Assembly: GCA_028023455.1 (NCBI GenBank)
Contig: JAQFVV010012398.1
Coordinates: 10,965,160 to 11,029,159 of the forward strand
Reading direction: 5' to 3'
DNA length: 64,000 nt
DNA from: Epiperipatus broadwayi
Taxonomy: Eukaryota; Onychophora; Udeonychophora; Euonychophora; Peripatidae
Each line of letters begins with the position of its first letter. Position 1 is the stretch's first letter. Shown here piece after piece: positions 1 through 12,168 of the stretch. Both the position numbers and the translations under genes were made by a program. The notes beneath the pieces were generated by a model. It made no database searches. It was not told the origin of the DNA and saw nothing but the letters and a program-made list of their open reading frames with translations.

Positions 1-3000
1 CCCATGAGTCACACTATTTTATACAATTGTAAGTAACATTACAAAGATTTATCATTTAAAAAAGTATAAAGTGCAAAAAAGTTAAATAATGATTTGAGCA
101 TTTGAAAAAAAAAAATCCTCCAAAAAACAGTTAACAATAATGTGACAGAGAAGAGACTGGAAAAATGTTTCAATAGGTGAATGACTATTTAAAAAAAGAG
201 GGAAATAGTAAATGCAAATTAGAAGCAAAAAAGGTATGAAAAATATACATCTGAGAATAGAAAAGGATATATGCTTTTATAATGGAAAGAAGTCAATATG
301 AAAAGTGATAATCCCATTGCCATTTTTCAGCTTACAATAAAGATAATATTAAAATTAAATTGAGATACTGGAAAATCTCATTGCCGCTCATTATAACACT
401 TATCTGATAGCCAATCAAATGTTATAATAGCTGTCCGAATGACAACCAAATCATAAACACACGACAAAGAATTTACAAGAAAGGGGTGGCCACCCTTCTC
501 TCTACTTCTCTTCCTATATATCTAAGCCAGTCGTAAGCATGTTTATTATCGAATTATTATAAAATAATTTACTGTGCCTTTCTTTTCTCTTACAATAGAA
601 GACAAATATTTATAGTTCTTACTTAAGTTCAAATATAATTCTCATAATTATCTTCAGCATTAGCTCTACAATAAATAGGAATATACAATTTGAACGATTA
701 TATTTTAATAAGTGACATAGGCAGTTTGTTAAAGGATACTGAAATTAGAACACACAGATTTTTAATTAAACTGAGTTTTAAAATTATTTATGTAAAAGTT
801 CCTAAAGATAGTATTTTATTCATAATTATATATAGAACAATTCTGATTTTAGTTGATACAAGTTTTTAGAAAAAATTAAAGTTTATTTATCCTTTTTTAA
901 ATATAATCACTTTTAGTAGTAACACATTACTTTTGATCAAATAGTATAGTTTGTTAAAGCTCACCTTAAATTCAGTAAAATCATTTAAAAAGCTTGTGTT
1001 GTAAACTGTCTGTTTGTTATTCCCTAACAGTTGAATGTATTTGGAAAAATATAAATAAAATTTAAAAATTAAATTAGATTCTAAAATTAGTCCAACACAG
1101 AATTAAAAATGATCAGAAGTATAAAACTTGGTGAAGAATAATGCAATAAATATGTAGATGTCATATGTAGTAAACTTATCATTCATATCAAATAATCATT
1201 GTAATACTAAATTAAAAAAAAAACAAGATACAATTATTTGCTGTCTCATTACAGATAAAGCCTATGTACTAAATAATTCCACATTACACACAAGATGATA
1301 AAACTTAGACTTTATGATCAAGATCTATCCCCTCCATCAAGAAAAAACACAACTGGACTTCAATTATACTTTGATGATATATTAAGGATATAGACCATAT
1401 ACTTCATTGCCAAAAACTTATATATCTACCATTCCACTTCAAATCTATTTCAATATATTGCAAACATATGTTGATCTATATAATCCAGTCAGTCATGCAA
1501 TATAAACCCTTCATGTATTAATGCAGTTAAAATAAATTGCTCTCAAATTTAATGGGTAATAGCCCATTAATAAATTTTCAAAACTCCCATACTACCAGAA
1601 GCTAGTAGAATTCTAACTACCATAATGAGCATTGGGAAGATTATCGTTAATCACCAAATTGATATGATCATGAAATATTTAAAATCAAAATTTCTAACAT
1701 CCAAAACTTATGTTAGAGATATGACTAAATTTAAATTCATTATCACAATGGAATTCAGCAATAATTCAGCGCTTCAATATAAAAAAACTTAAATAGTCTC
1801 TGATTCTACATTTAGTAAACATATAATTGCCTCTCAAATCAATGACATGAGACCAATACTAAATATGAAAAAAATTTTGTACTGAACATAAAAAATAATT
1901 TCATACTATAAGACTTAATGCTAATAATAATCAGATATCCAAACATAAATTGTGAAAAAATTACATTACAAACACTTCATCTAACTATTACTGATAAATT
2001 AATACTTTAATAAATATGCAGCATCTGACAACTATGTGAAACATGCTATTTTTATCTTTCGAAAAAAGCTTCTTATGCAAAAGCAAAATGAATAATTAAT
2101 TTGATTGTAAATACTGGCAAATCAGATAATCCATTCACTATGACAAGTCTCAACTTCCATAAGTACTGATTAATAACTTTAAAAATGTTGATCTACAAAT
2201 ACAAAAAACTTTGTTAGATATCTCCATGATTCCAAATAATAAATCATCTATCTCTGATAACATTATTTCATAGCCTTTGCACTATATGCAAAATCCTGCT
2301 TGGAAGAATTAATAATTACAATCATACCTGGTATCTTTCTTCATTCATACCTTCTCTGGAAAAAAAAAAAAAACCTCAGTTTTTCCTCTATGTAAATAAA
2401 CCAAGAATTATCAAAGATATAGCAAACGCATCATTAAAGGTTTTTAACAAATTTAAACTAATAACTGGAGTCACATAAAATAAAAAAAATTAGCCCTGGA
2501 CAGTTATACATAATATGGACATTACTAGAATTCACTGTGCATCTTTTAAATTCCTTATAACACCAATTTAATTTCATTCATCACAAAATCAAATCACGAG
2601 CAAACAATAATATAAACAAAAAGTTTCAATTAAAAAACTTTTAATTCATATAAATAAAATCTGAGGGCAAATATAAAAATTATTGATGTCATTTTTTAAA
2701 AGATATCATTATTAATGCAAAAAAGGGCATTTCTTTATAATTATGAAAAACTGACATTAATGCCATAAAATTCAATGAGTTCATACAGTTAACTTGAAAT
2801 TATTCACACAATGTATAAAAACTGACATCATTTTTGTACCAGCAAGAACATATGACAATGTTAATATTTGGCTAAATTTCTGCTTAAAAAGAATAAATAT
2901 TTTGTAAGATGGAGTATATACATATCATTTACATAAGTTGATGAATCATAATCACCACAACAATGCTTCATATTCTGCTAAATGTTCAATATTCAAAATT

Positions 3001-4280
3001 GAAATAATTTGATCAAAAAGTTGTACAAAATATATTTGTGATATTAATCATTGTATTTTATGATAAACTATTGCGAATTTCAGTTGGAAGACTCAATTAA
3101 TGGCAGGTACCTTAATATGATTATTTAAAAGTTGCTAACAACAAATCTATCAGCAATAAACCTCAAATTCCAAAAATAGAAAGCAAAGGTATCTTTGATA
3201 ATTGCATGTGTTTAAAATATAATAGATTTTAGATTTTATGTATTACTTACTGATTTAATTTGTTGTTTTTAACCAGAAATTCATCAAGATGAAGTAGATT
3301 TTCATATGGAGACAATTTGTTTGTTTTACATACAAATGCACACTACTTATAAAGTAGGTTGCAGAAAAGCTGCCATACGTCTGATATTAATGAATTTCAG
3401 TAGCGCAGAAATTATTAATATAAAGAGTTTTACATTTAATATAATCTTGCAGGAGACTCCTTGAATCAAATGGCCAATCCATTTCCTCTACAAAAATGAT
3501 ATATACTTACTGTGAAAAAGATCTGGAAGTTTTGTGCTCAACAAAAGGCAAAATATTATGTTTGCTATTTCTTTCAATAAAAGTTAACATATATGATAAA
3601 AAATGAGGATAATAGAGTTTTCTGTAGACATTTAGAAGTTGGCATTGTCAAAAGATTCTTAAAAGTCTTATTTGATAGGCAATTATTTTGATGAAGAGTC
3701 TGCCTTTTGTCTACTTGAAAATTTTATAAAAAGCAAATATGGTAGCCTGATAAAAGCAAAATAGCCCTATTTTAATAATAGAATAAATTTTTAAAAATAT
3801 ATAATTCTAACACATGTTTTTGACAGAAAATTAATATAAATTTATGCTCTAAAAGCAATATATGTGGGGGTTTTTTAAAAAAAGAAATATCATCTATCAG
3901 TCCTCCCTATTGAGAAATTCCTATGAACAGTACTAAAAAAAAAACTGTTTAAAGTTAGAAAGATCTCTAACTACAAACACAGAAATCTTCTCTGAAGAAA
4001 ACCTTCAATTTTTTGATAAAATATCATTCAACCTTGTCAAAAATATAGTGTCCTGAAGAACTATTGTGATTCAAGTAACATCAGCATTGCATGTGAATTA
4101 GTCTTTTCAATAGTTGTTTTATGATGTGATCATTCAACTATAGTCAAAGAAAGATTGGTCTTGTCAAAGGATTGTTGGAAATAAGCAATTATATTAATGA
4201 GATGTTCAAGATTAGCCTAACTCATTATATAACTAATTGGAAGCTTTGGTTGCTTCCTGTTCAGTTACATGTAATCTAAC
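1..4280. other. Non-coding AT-rich stretch
   Basis: No reading frame with recognisable protein similarity is seen on either strand. The stretch is simple AT-rich sequence. A short piece at about 1027-1075 matches, in reverse orientation, the Family X module better seen at 11762, 21790, 36235 and 54042. An imperfect direct repeat pair begins near its end (4053-4155 and 4585-4701). Confidence 0.6.
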
Positions 4281-4701
4281 ATTAATATATATATATATAT
4301 TATTTTTATGCTGATCTGGTTTAATTTTGGATTTGGGGTAGTTTTGATTTTATATTGACTAGTTTAGCTTTATGCTTGTAATGTTTATATATATATATAT
4401 ATTCTTTCTAATGTTTATATATATATATATATTCTTTCTCCTGGATTGAATATGAAATACAATCAATTTAATAGACAACTATATATTTAAATCATAAATT
4501 TATTTCCATCTAATCGATACCATCAAGTGAAATATATATATATAAACAGTAAATAACAAAACACTCTACATTAATGTGCCATAAATATCATCACCTGAAA
4601 AACTGTTATATTTTAACTGATACAAACATTGTGGTGTGTGAAATAATCTTTTCAATAGTTATTTCATCAAGTAGATGTCTAATCATAGTCAGAAAAAGAT
4701 T
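4053..4701. repeat. Imperfect direct repeat pair flanking a TA-rich microsatellite
   Basis: The segments 4053-4155 and 4585-4701 share a collinear series of words, including TCTTTTCAATAGTTRTTT and the later ATAGTCARARAAAGATT, so they are diverged copies of one sequence. Between them lie (TA)n runs near 4287-4300, 4388-4402 and 4419-4432. The latter two belong to a 32-bp unit (AATGTTTATATA...TTCTTTCT) present twice in tandem. No coding content is visible. Confidence 0.5.
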
Positions 4702-4850
4702 AACAAAAGTTTTTATATTTTCTCATTTTGTTTCATAGTCAAGTAATGTGCTGTTTTATCACACTTGTTTAAATATATAAATAAATGAAATAGTTTTTGG
4801 GTTAAACCTTATGTTATTTTTGAATACTTCCCAATGTTTCTACAAAATAG

Positions 4851-5451
4851 CATCCACCATTATCAATGATAATTTTTCAAAGAAAAACCATTAGTTGTCG
4901 AATAATAATGAGACTGAGTATGAGGTAAAGAATGAGATTGAGCGTGTAACAGTTGAGCATTCAGAAGATGTGGATTAACAAATTGTTTATTTTCTTCAGT
5001 TTCACTGCTAATAGATTTCAAGTTTATATTAGAAGAGATAAAATAAGTGGTCTCCATAAGGCTGGAATACGATGTATTTCATTAACTTTATTTAAACTAA
5101 TTGGTCTTTTCTCAAATCATACTTTTCCAAATTAGCAAATATTTTAGTATGATTCAAGAACCATAAGGGAGTCAACTGAAATATTAAAAAGATCACCTGG
5201 TTTAAATAGAGCTGATGAAGTACAACATATACCAGCCTTATGGAGACCACTTATTTTATCTCTTTCTTCTAATATAAACTTGAAATCAATTAAGTGTAAC
5301 TGAGGAAAATAAACATTTTGTTAATCCACATATTCTGAATGCTCACCTACTTCAAATCAATCTCATTCTTTACCTCACACTCAATCTTGTTACTGTTTGA
5401 GATCTAATGGTTTTTCTTTGAAAAGTTAACTTTGACAATGATGGATGGTAT
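4851..5451. repeat. Large inverted repeat, about 235-bp arms
   Basis: The left arm 4851-5086 and right arm 5211-5451 are reverse complements apart from scattered substitutions and small indels, around a spacer of about 124 bp. Landmarks are AAAGAAAAACCATTAG and GGTCTCCATAAGGCTGG in the left arm, with their complements in the right. The arms hold a 64-codon open stretch on the minus strand, but it is interrupted in the second copy and matches no family I recognise. A transcript crossing this site would form a long hairpin. No terminal motif or target-site duplication was found, so an inverted duplication and a foldback element are both possible. Confidence 0.8.
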
Positions 5452-5457
5452 GTCCCA

Positions 5458-6950
5458 GAAAAATCAGAAAACATCAAAGCATAATGGGAAACATGAGCTA
5501 ATCAAGATACCTGCTGATTAGAAGGTATAAATAGTGGTGCTTGGGAAAGTCCAATTAGTTGTCATAAAACTTTAGTGTATTCAAAATCTTGGCAAATTGA
5601 AATTTTAAAATAGCCATTTTGTCTGCCTTCATTATCATGATTGAGTGGTACAACTCATTCTAGGCATTTTGGCTTAGCTTAACAAAACTGTCTTCACCTC
5701 AAACTGAAGGCGATAAACAACAATAAACAAGGGGGATTATCACTAAATAATATTTCAAGAAAATTTCATTTATTACTGGCAATATTTAATGAAAATTTTG
5801 TACAATTACTTTTGGAATACATACAATAACTTCAATGAAGATTGCTGGTCTTTTCATTTCAAATAATTGTGAAACAACTTATATCTTCAAAAACAAGTAT
5901 ACAATCAAGTCACTTATATCTTCATTTCAAATAATTGTAACAACTTTCCTCCTCATTTCAAATAAATGTGAATAACTTGTCTCAATATTATGGATTATCT
6001 CATCATGAATTATAGAAAGATAAACTTTAAGAGTTTCAACTCATGTCATGAAATTTAAAGCTTGGATGAAATGTTGAATCAAGGTGTTTATGAATAATAA
6101 TCTACTGCTTGGTCATTTGAAATATAAAGCAATCTGAACTATAAAGCAAAAATGGATTAAAGTCTATAAACTGATGGATTAAAAATATACTTTGAATAAA
6201 ATAAGTGATAAATGCCAATCATTTAAATTTAAAGTTACAGTGTTTTTTTTTAAAATGGATTAAATTGCTTCTCTTTCATATGATAAACTATTTAAGAAAT
6301 TAATTACAGATTAAAAATGCCACAATATTAAATATGACAAAGAATTATCAGCAAATATCCTAAAATGGATTAGTGTGCTACAACATATGTAATCTGAATG
6401 AGAGTAACCCTTGTGCTTAATGAAATTTTATTAATCTTTATATTGAGTTCCAATAAGAATTACATTTACGAAAGAAATTTAAATTGTAACTTATAATATA
6501 ATTATTGAAATTTTATTGAATCTTACTGTAAATTTTTAAAAAATGTTGGAATATTATGCAAGTGTGAATATTTTCATAAGATAAATTTTAATCATTTATA
6601 ATTGTTGGATTACAAACTGAAGGATAATTTAGATAAACTGTAAAAAATTCTCCAGATATTATTAATATATAAATATACAGGAAATAACATTATAAATTTT
6701 TATAATTTATTATATTAGTCTATGATGCAATATATAGTGCAAATTGGAGTCTGGTTGTACTAGTGTAACAAATCTCTAATTTATAAAAAATTGTCATATT
6801 GAATTTATTATATGTTTTATTAATTTAAGATTTTAAATAATATAGAAGCCTAACAAATGAATCCAGTAAAGGATATTAAGGTATAATAAATAAGCCATAA
6901 ATTTTAGAAATATTATAGTGATAAGCAAATAATTTAACTTATTTTAAAAG
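5458..6950. other. Non-coding stretch with a short tandem repeat
   Basis: No gene is seen. Around 5855-5965 the phrase TCATTTCAAATAATTGTGA is repeated three times with variation, mixed with ACTTATATCTTCA words, forming a small degenerate minisatellite. The rest is unremarkable AT-rich DNA. Confidence 0.5.
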
Positions 6951-6959
6951 AGTGAAAGA

Positions 6960-7480
6960 ACTATCCAGTGAGTTTGATAAGTTACTGATTAATTATTGTG
7001 AACAAACAAACTAAGAACAGCATAAAACATTATTATGATTATTCTTGTAATTACCCTCTAGTATTTAAATCAAGGATTTGTTAAAATCTTATTCAACTTT
7101 CTCCAATAGTATCAATGTCTTTGCAACACAATAGAAGTACATACTGTCATATCCCAAGCTTAGATTATACTTAGAGAACAAGTATTAATATTTATTGAGT
7201 GTTTTATATTATTTTGTAATTATGTTTGTTATTGTTTGTTTATAATTTTTTATATATATATTTTGATATTTTATAATAAAGTTTTAGAATACTTTTATTA
7301 TATCTGTTTTGTAATTATTAAAACCATTATCATAGCATATTTAAGAAATAATGGTCATACTCCTAAGATAATAGATTACACTTGAAATTTATTAAATTTT
7401 AGATACTATTTATCTTTATTATTGCTATCTGAAATACAAATTTTCAGGGTAAGGTAATACATTTATCATATCCGGAATTG
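6960..7480. repeat. Dispersed repeat, copy 1 (pairs with 14515-15030)
   Basis: This stretch aligns collinearly by eye with 14515-15030. Shared landmarks in order are TTAATTATTGT, TGTCTTTGCAACA, a following CCCAAG word, TTATAATAAAG, TCTGTTTTGTAATTATT versus TCTGTTTGTTATTATT, GGTCATACTCC versus AGTCATACTTCC, and TTGCTATCTG. Divergence is high with many indels. Neither copy has a protein reading frame or visible terminal repeats, so the repeat class is unknown. Confidence 0.55.
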
Positions 7481-7956
7481 ATTAATAAACTTTACATACA
7501 TACATTTATTTTTTTATTTAAATGATTATAATTGATTCATAATCCTAAGATAAACAATTAGATAACATGATATTTCAAATAGCTAGTCTGATTTAAATAT
7601 ACATTGACTTTATTCAATTAGTTCTTTAAGCAAGAAATATTATAGCATAAATGTTTCGTTAAATATATTTTAAAAAGTATCACACACATACAGAAATACT
7701 CTGAAAAATTTATTTTTATGTGGAGATCAAACATATATGCATTTCAATTTTACTTTAGTAAACATATTCCCACATAGAATACATTTGTCTGGACTGCATG
7801 TATCTTGCTCCTGTCTAATCTCAAAAACTTTGAGAACAATCAGCGTTTGGTTTGAAAGGTTATAAATTAGCTCCCAAATGAGTGCCTCTCTCCTTGCATC
7901 TGCTAACAAATAAGGTTAAGGTTACAATATATATATTACTATATTAAATATATATA

Positions 7957-8864
7957 CACCTGGGTCTCATTTTATGCAGTAGATAGGTTCCTGAGAAAAC
8001 GCACACAAAAGAAATCGCACAAAAATAGACTTAACTTACCTTGAAAAATGGGGATAGGGGGTTGTAATTTTCAGAAATCGCATAAAAGCAAAGCAAGAAG
8101 GAAAAATTACTTTAAAATTTGCATTAAAAAAAATAAGGAAATAAAGTATGACTAATAAAAAATTTCAAATATTTGAAAAAAAAAATACAATACAAACTTT
8201 TTTTTTATTAACTACCATATTTAATTTTACATTTTTTCATACATATTTTAATCATTAGTGGCTGTTTGGCTATTTGACAATATGCATTCGTTTGTAAAAT
8301 GTTAAGAAATCAGATTCGTTATGTGACATACAACTAGAGCCACTTTCAGTCTTGAGCTGTATTAATGGTTTTTTGTTTCTATATTAAAAAAATGAGATTG
8401 TAATCAAAACTAAAAGATTATAGATTATCATTAGAAAGATTATTTTCAGTTTATAAAATCAATAAAATCTTTGTTATTATTTATTTTAAAAATCTAAAAA
8501 ATTATTTATTTCTGTTATAATTAACAAAATACGTTTTAAAAGTTTAAAATTTTTGATTATTTATTGTGATATTTTTATATATAAATATAAATCTATTATT
8601 ATCATTTACTCATTAGTATAAGTAGGTTATTTATATAGAAGCTAATATTTTAAATACAGCTTCAGGCCATATTCACGTTAGCTGCTAATATAACGTTATA
8701 TTTTTTGGGAGAAAAAAGTATTTCAAATCAAAACAAGTTATTAATAATTTAAATTTCTTGATATCTAATAAATATAGTGAAATATGAAAGATATTAAGAA
8801 GAAACACAAATCGCATAACTTCAAACTCGCATTAAAATAAACTGCATAAAACGAGACCCAGGTG
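7957..8864 (+). mobile_element. MITE, 908 bp, TA target site, copy 1
   Basis: The ends are inverted repeats: the left begins CACCTGGGTCTCATTTTATG and the right ends with its near-complement ...CATAAAACGAGACCCAGGTG. TA sits immediately outside both ends (7955-7956 and 8865-8866), consistent with a TA target-site duplication as in Tc1/mariner-type elements. A second copy, 56322-57288, lies in opposite orientation. The interior is non-coding and AT-rich, with several repeats of words like AAATCGCA near both ends. There is no transposase, so it is non-autonomous; the TA duplication is the only basis for the superfamily suggestion. Confidence 0.8.
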
Positions 8865-8869
8865 TACTT

Positions 8870-11755
8870 CAAAAATCTTGTTCTTGATACATTGTGATCC
8901 ATACATGCATAGTCTTTGATAAAATATTCTTTAACCTACATCATGTCAATAAAAGAAAAAAGTTTGGTACGTGCATTATTCGTTCAATAAGTTGTCTACC
9001 GCTAAGACAAGAAACTTTAATTAATACATTTTTAAAATTAAGGTTGCTTACAACAATGTATTTATTGGAAGCCCCTACAGCTAAACTAAATTTGTTTGAT
9101 TATTGAGCATATGCTTTCGATTTTTGAGATAGTAATTATGTCTTTAATCAAACAAGATATGTGACCATTTCAATTCACAAAATATATTTTATACAGATCC
9201 CATTGCCAATTCTTTGCTATCATGATGGTGATAATGATAATTTAGCAAAGAAATGGCAAAAATCAGGACTCGCACACAAAATCAAATACGTCCAACTTAA
9301 TTCTTCTAAAATATTATCATTTTTTTAAAAAAAAAAAGTTCTTAATTTGGTTGACTGAAGAAAACTTGTACCCTAATCACTTTGGTGCTCAAATCCTATA
9401 TAAAGTTTTGAACAGACAATTATGATTTTTTAAAATTATTATGATTAAGTTTTACAAATCCTCTCCTTAAGATTATTAATTAACTTCTACCTCTTCTTTC
9501 ATTTTTCTATGATAAAAATTTTCTTTCATTTTTATTACACTCCATAATATCTTACAACATATTTTTCATTTTGATAATTCCCTAAAATAAAAATAATGGA
9601 AAGATTTGTCATTCAAAAAATCACATATTTGACCATGGGGGGGGGGGGGTGATAGTTGAGTTACAATCTAAGAATCTTTAGCACTTGAATTTCATGAGCT
9701 TATAGTACATATCCAATCTAATTATTTATTTTCCTTATAATTCCTCATTATAATATTTATTTGTTTTGTCATTTTAACACTGCTAATCTTATTCTTCCAA
9801 CTTATTCCTCTCACTTTCTCCAAAAGCAATATATTTTATTCCTTGTTTTCCTAATTGTCCAGATCTTTTCTACATATACCCAACCAAGCCAATCAACATT
9901 TTTTTTTTTTCTAAAAACACAGGATTTTTTTAAAAACTTTTTAAATTATGCTTCTTTTTATGCTCATGTATTAAAAACTGTCTGAGTCAAAACATTTATA
10001 TATATATTAGCAAAAAAATAATCAAATGTTTTGTTGTAGTAGTTCATAAGAAGTGTGAGCAGTGGAAGTGACTGAGTCATGATTAATAGATCAACACCAG
10101 AAATTGCCACATTGTGACAGCACCAAAACAGGCAGGAATTTTTTCTTTAATTATTTGCTTTACTGTAATATGCTAGAAACTTAATAATCAAATTTCAGAA
10201 TATATTTTGATTTATGAAGAGATTCATTATCATTGATCTATATTCTCTTCAGAAAGTATGTGCTTATATATTAGAAATATAATTTACTTATCTGTTATAT
10301 AAATGTACACAATTAATCATTAGTTTTTAGTAAAATGTCAATTCTTGTTGTTGCAATAATCATTAATTATTGTAATATAAAAGTTAGTCATGCATAGTTT
10401 ATTACAAATAAACTTTTCAATATTTTTAGAATGTAATGTCTTAGCCATGTTCATAAATTAGTATCTCGGATCAAAAGGCAAATATATATTCAAACAATTA
10501 ACTGTCAATAACAACCCAAACAAAAACATCAAAGCAAAATAACAAAAATAGCAATGTTTTGTGATCACTGTATCCATAGATAAACAGAAAATAAATACAC
10601 ATTATCTTTTGAACTATTGAAAACGGATAAGCTTACTAGGATTAATCAATCATTTTAAATTTTGATCCTTATTTGCTTATAGTGCTGGAAGTAATAAAGC
10701 CTTCTATTCTAAGGATAAACATTAATTTTACTAATTTAATTAATTTAAGATAGAAAATAACATTAAAAGATGATCATTTTTATACTGTATTTATAGGTAT
10801 AAATAATCAGTTATTAACTAAATAATTCCTTCTATTCAAAATTATAATTAAAAAATTAAATATTGTACTTTAACATGCAAATAGATAATAGTTTATTAAT
10901 TTGTTTATCCCAGAGTATCAAATATGCAAAAAATTAATATAATGTACACACAAATATATAAATATGCTTTGCAAATGTGAATATATATATATTGTAATAA
11001 TATGGAGAACTAGGGTAGATTATGAGGAGATGAGAAACCATCATCATCCCCAAATAAACAAAATATATAAGTAATAAGCATGAGAGATCAGCACAGAACT
11101 AAGACTAACTGTAAGTCCACCAGCATTACATAAAACAATAATCATCATCATCATCATGAATAATCAAAAATACAAAATAAATCAATATTCAATCTTGTGA
11201 CTAAATTTGAAATGGGTCTAATATAGACCAGGCTAATAATTTAGCCTTTGCCAGCTTGGGACAGATTATTTAAACCATTAATTTGGATGCACAAACTGTA
11301 ACAATAAATACAAAAATGTTGGGTTACCGAAGCATGCTGTTCATCATCAATGTTCTGGCCACTTAGTACCGTTAATGTATTGGCAAACTATAAACTAAAT
11401 TTCTAAAGAATACTAAACTAAATAAAATGTAGTGCATGGACTTTAAAGGATATCCCATTTATACCAATCCAGGATCATATCAACTGGATGTCCATAAACA
11501 GTGAAAATAAATCCCTTTTTATATAAGATCGTTATGCACAAATCTAGCTCAGGAATAAAAACCCTATAATTGTTACTGTGAGCAAAAGATATAATCCTAA
11601 TATATAATGTTTTACAATATTTTAAATCTATTCTATGATTAATTAAATTCACTGGAATAACTTTAACAATGAAATATCAATTTATTAATAACAATTAAAA
11701 TGAAATTAAGATCTGCTGTCTATGCTATAAATATAAATTAAACCTTCCAAAAAGA
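8870..11755. other. Non-coding stretch
   Basis: No recognisable gene. Several 60-74 codon open stretches occur but have simple, biased composition and are expected by chance. A run of 13 G lies at 9637-9649 and a short (CAT)n run near 11143-11156. Confidence 0.55.
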
Positions 11756-11761
11756 AATCCA

Positions 11762-11872
11762 TTATTATAAGATGTGATATGTTGGTCTATTTCCATCATT
11801 TATGAGTGAATGTTGAATGTATCAAAAATTTTAAACTTTATTTAAACTTTCCAAATACATCAACTTGTTAGT
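11762..11872. repeat. Dispersed module (Family X), copy A
   Basis: Contains the sequence words shared by Family X: GATGTGATATG, TTTCCATCAT, GTGAATGTTGAATGTAT, then TTAAACTTTATTTAAACTTT and CCAAATACAT. Similar modules occur at 21790-21890, 36235-36420 and 54042-54192, with fragments near 1027 and 25595. Here it directly adjoins the tail of the tRNA-derived SINE on the minus strand and may be the 3' end of that element. Confidence 0.6.
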
Positions 11873-11914
11873 AATAACACACAAATAGACAATACAGGTT
11901 AGTAATTACACAAT

Positions 11915-11948
11915 GTTTTGAGTAGTATTATTCTCCACTCTTCTTCAG
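11915..11948 (-). ncRNA. Hammerhead-like core, degenerate
   Basis: Read on the minus strand, CTGAAGA fits the hammerhead consensus CUGANGA. It is followed by an extra A, a short stem (GAGT...ACTC) and AAAAC where GAAAC is expected, so the invariant G12 is replaced by A. The preceding CACA can pair with the following GUGU as a short stem I. The core is damaged, so self-cleavage is unlikely. It lies in the tail of the tRNA-derived SINE, near a Penelope-like element on the same strand. Confidence 0.35.
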
Positions 11949-11984
11949 GTGTTGCTGACCTATATACACAGTGACAATATTCGC

Positions 11985-12072
11985 TTAGAATTTGAACTCG
12001 CACCTTTAGATTCTTGAATATTGAATTTAAGGCAAACACTCTACCAACTGAGCTATTCTGTCAAAGACAACA
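11985..12072 (-). mobile_element. tRNA-derived SINE head
   Basis: On the minus strand the box A-like TAGCTCAGTTGGTAGAG is followed about 35 nt later by the box B-like GGTGCGAGTTCAAATTC, the internal pol III promoter layout of a tRNA-derived SINE. The middle part cannot form a normal anticodon arm, so this is not a functional tRNA gene. The A box resembles the tRNA-Lys type, but the parent tRNA is uncertain. The element probably continues to lower coordinates through the hammerhead-like core at 11915-11948 and the Family X module. Confidence 0.7.
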
Positions 12073-12168
12073 TATAGTAGAAATTTGATATATTTATATA
12101 TGAGGGTTGGTTCAAATCCTCCTAAGTCATCTAATTTTTTTCCCTTTCTATTATTATTATTATTATTT

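Noticed and set aside
12095-12122. GGTTGGTTCAAATCCTCC on the plus strand looks like a tRNA box B and 3' end.
   Set aside because: No box A or paired arms lie upstream, so no tRNA gene can be built; at most a SINE fragment.
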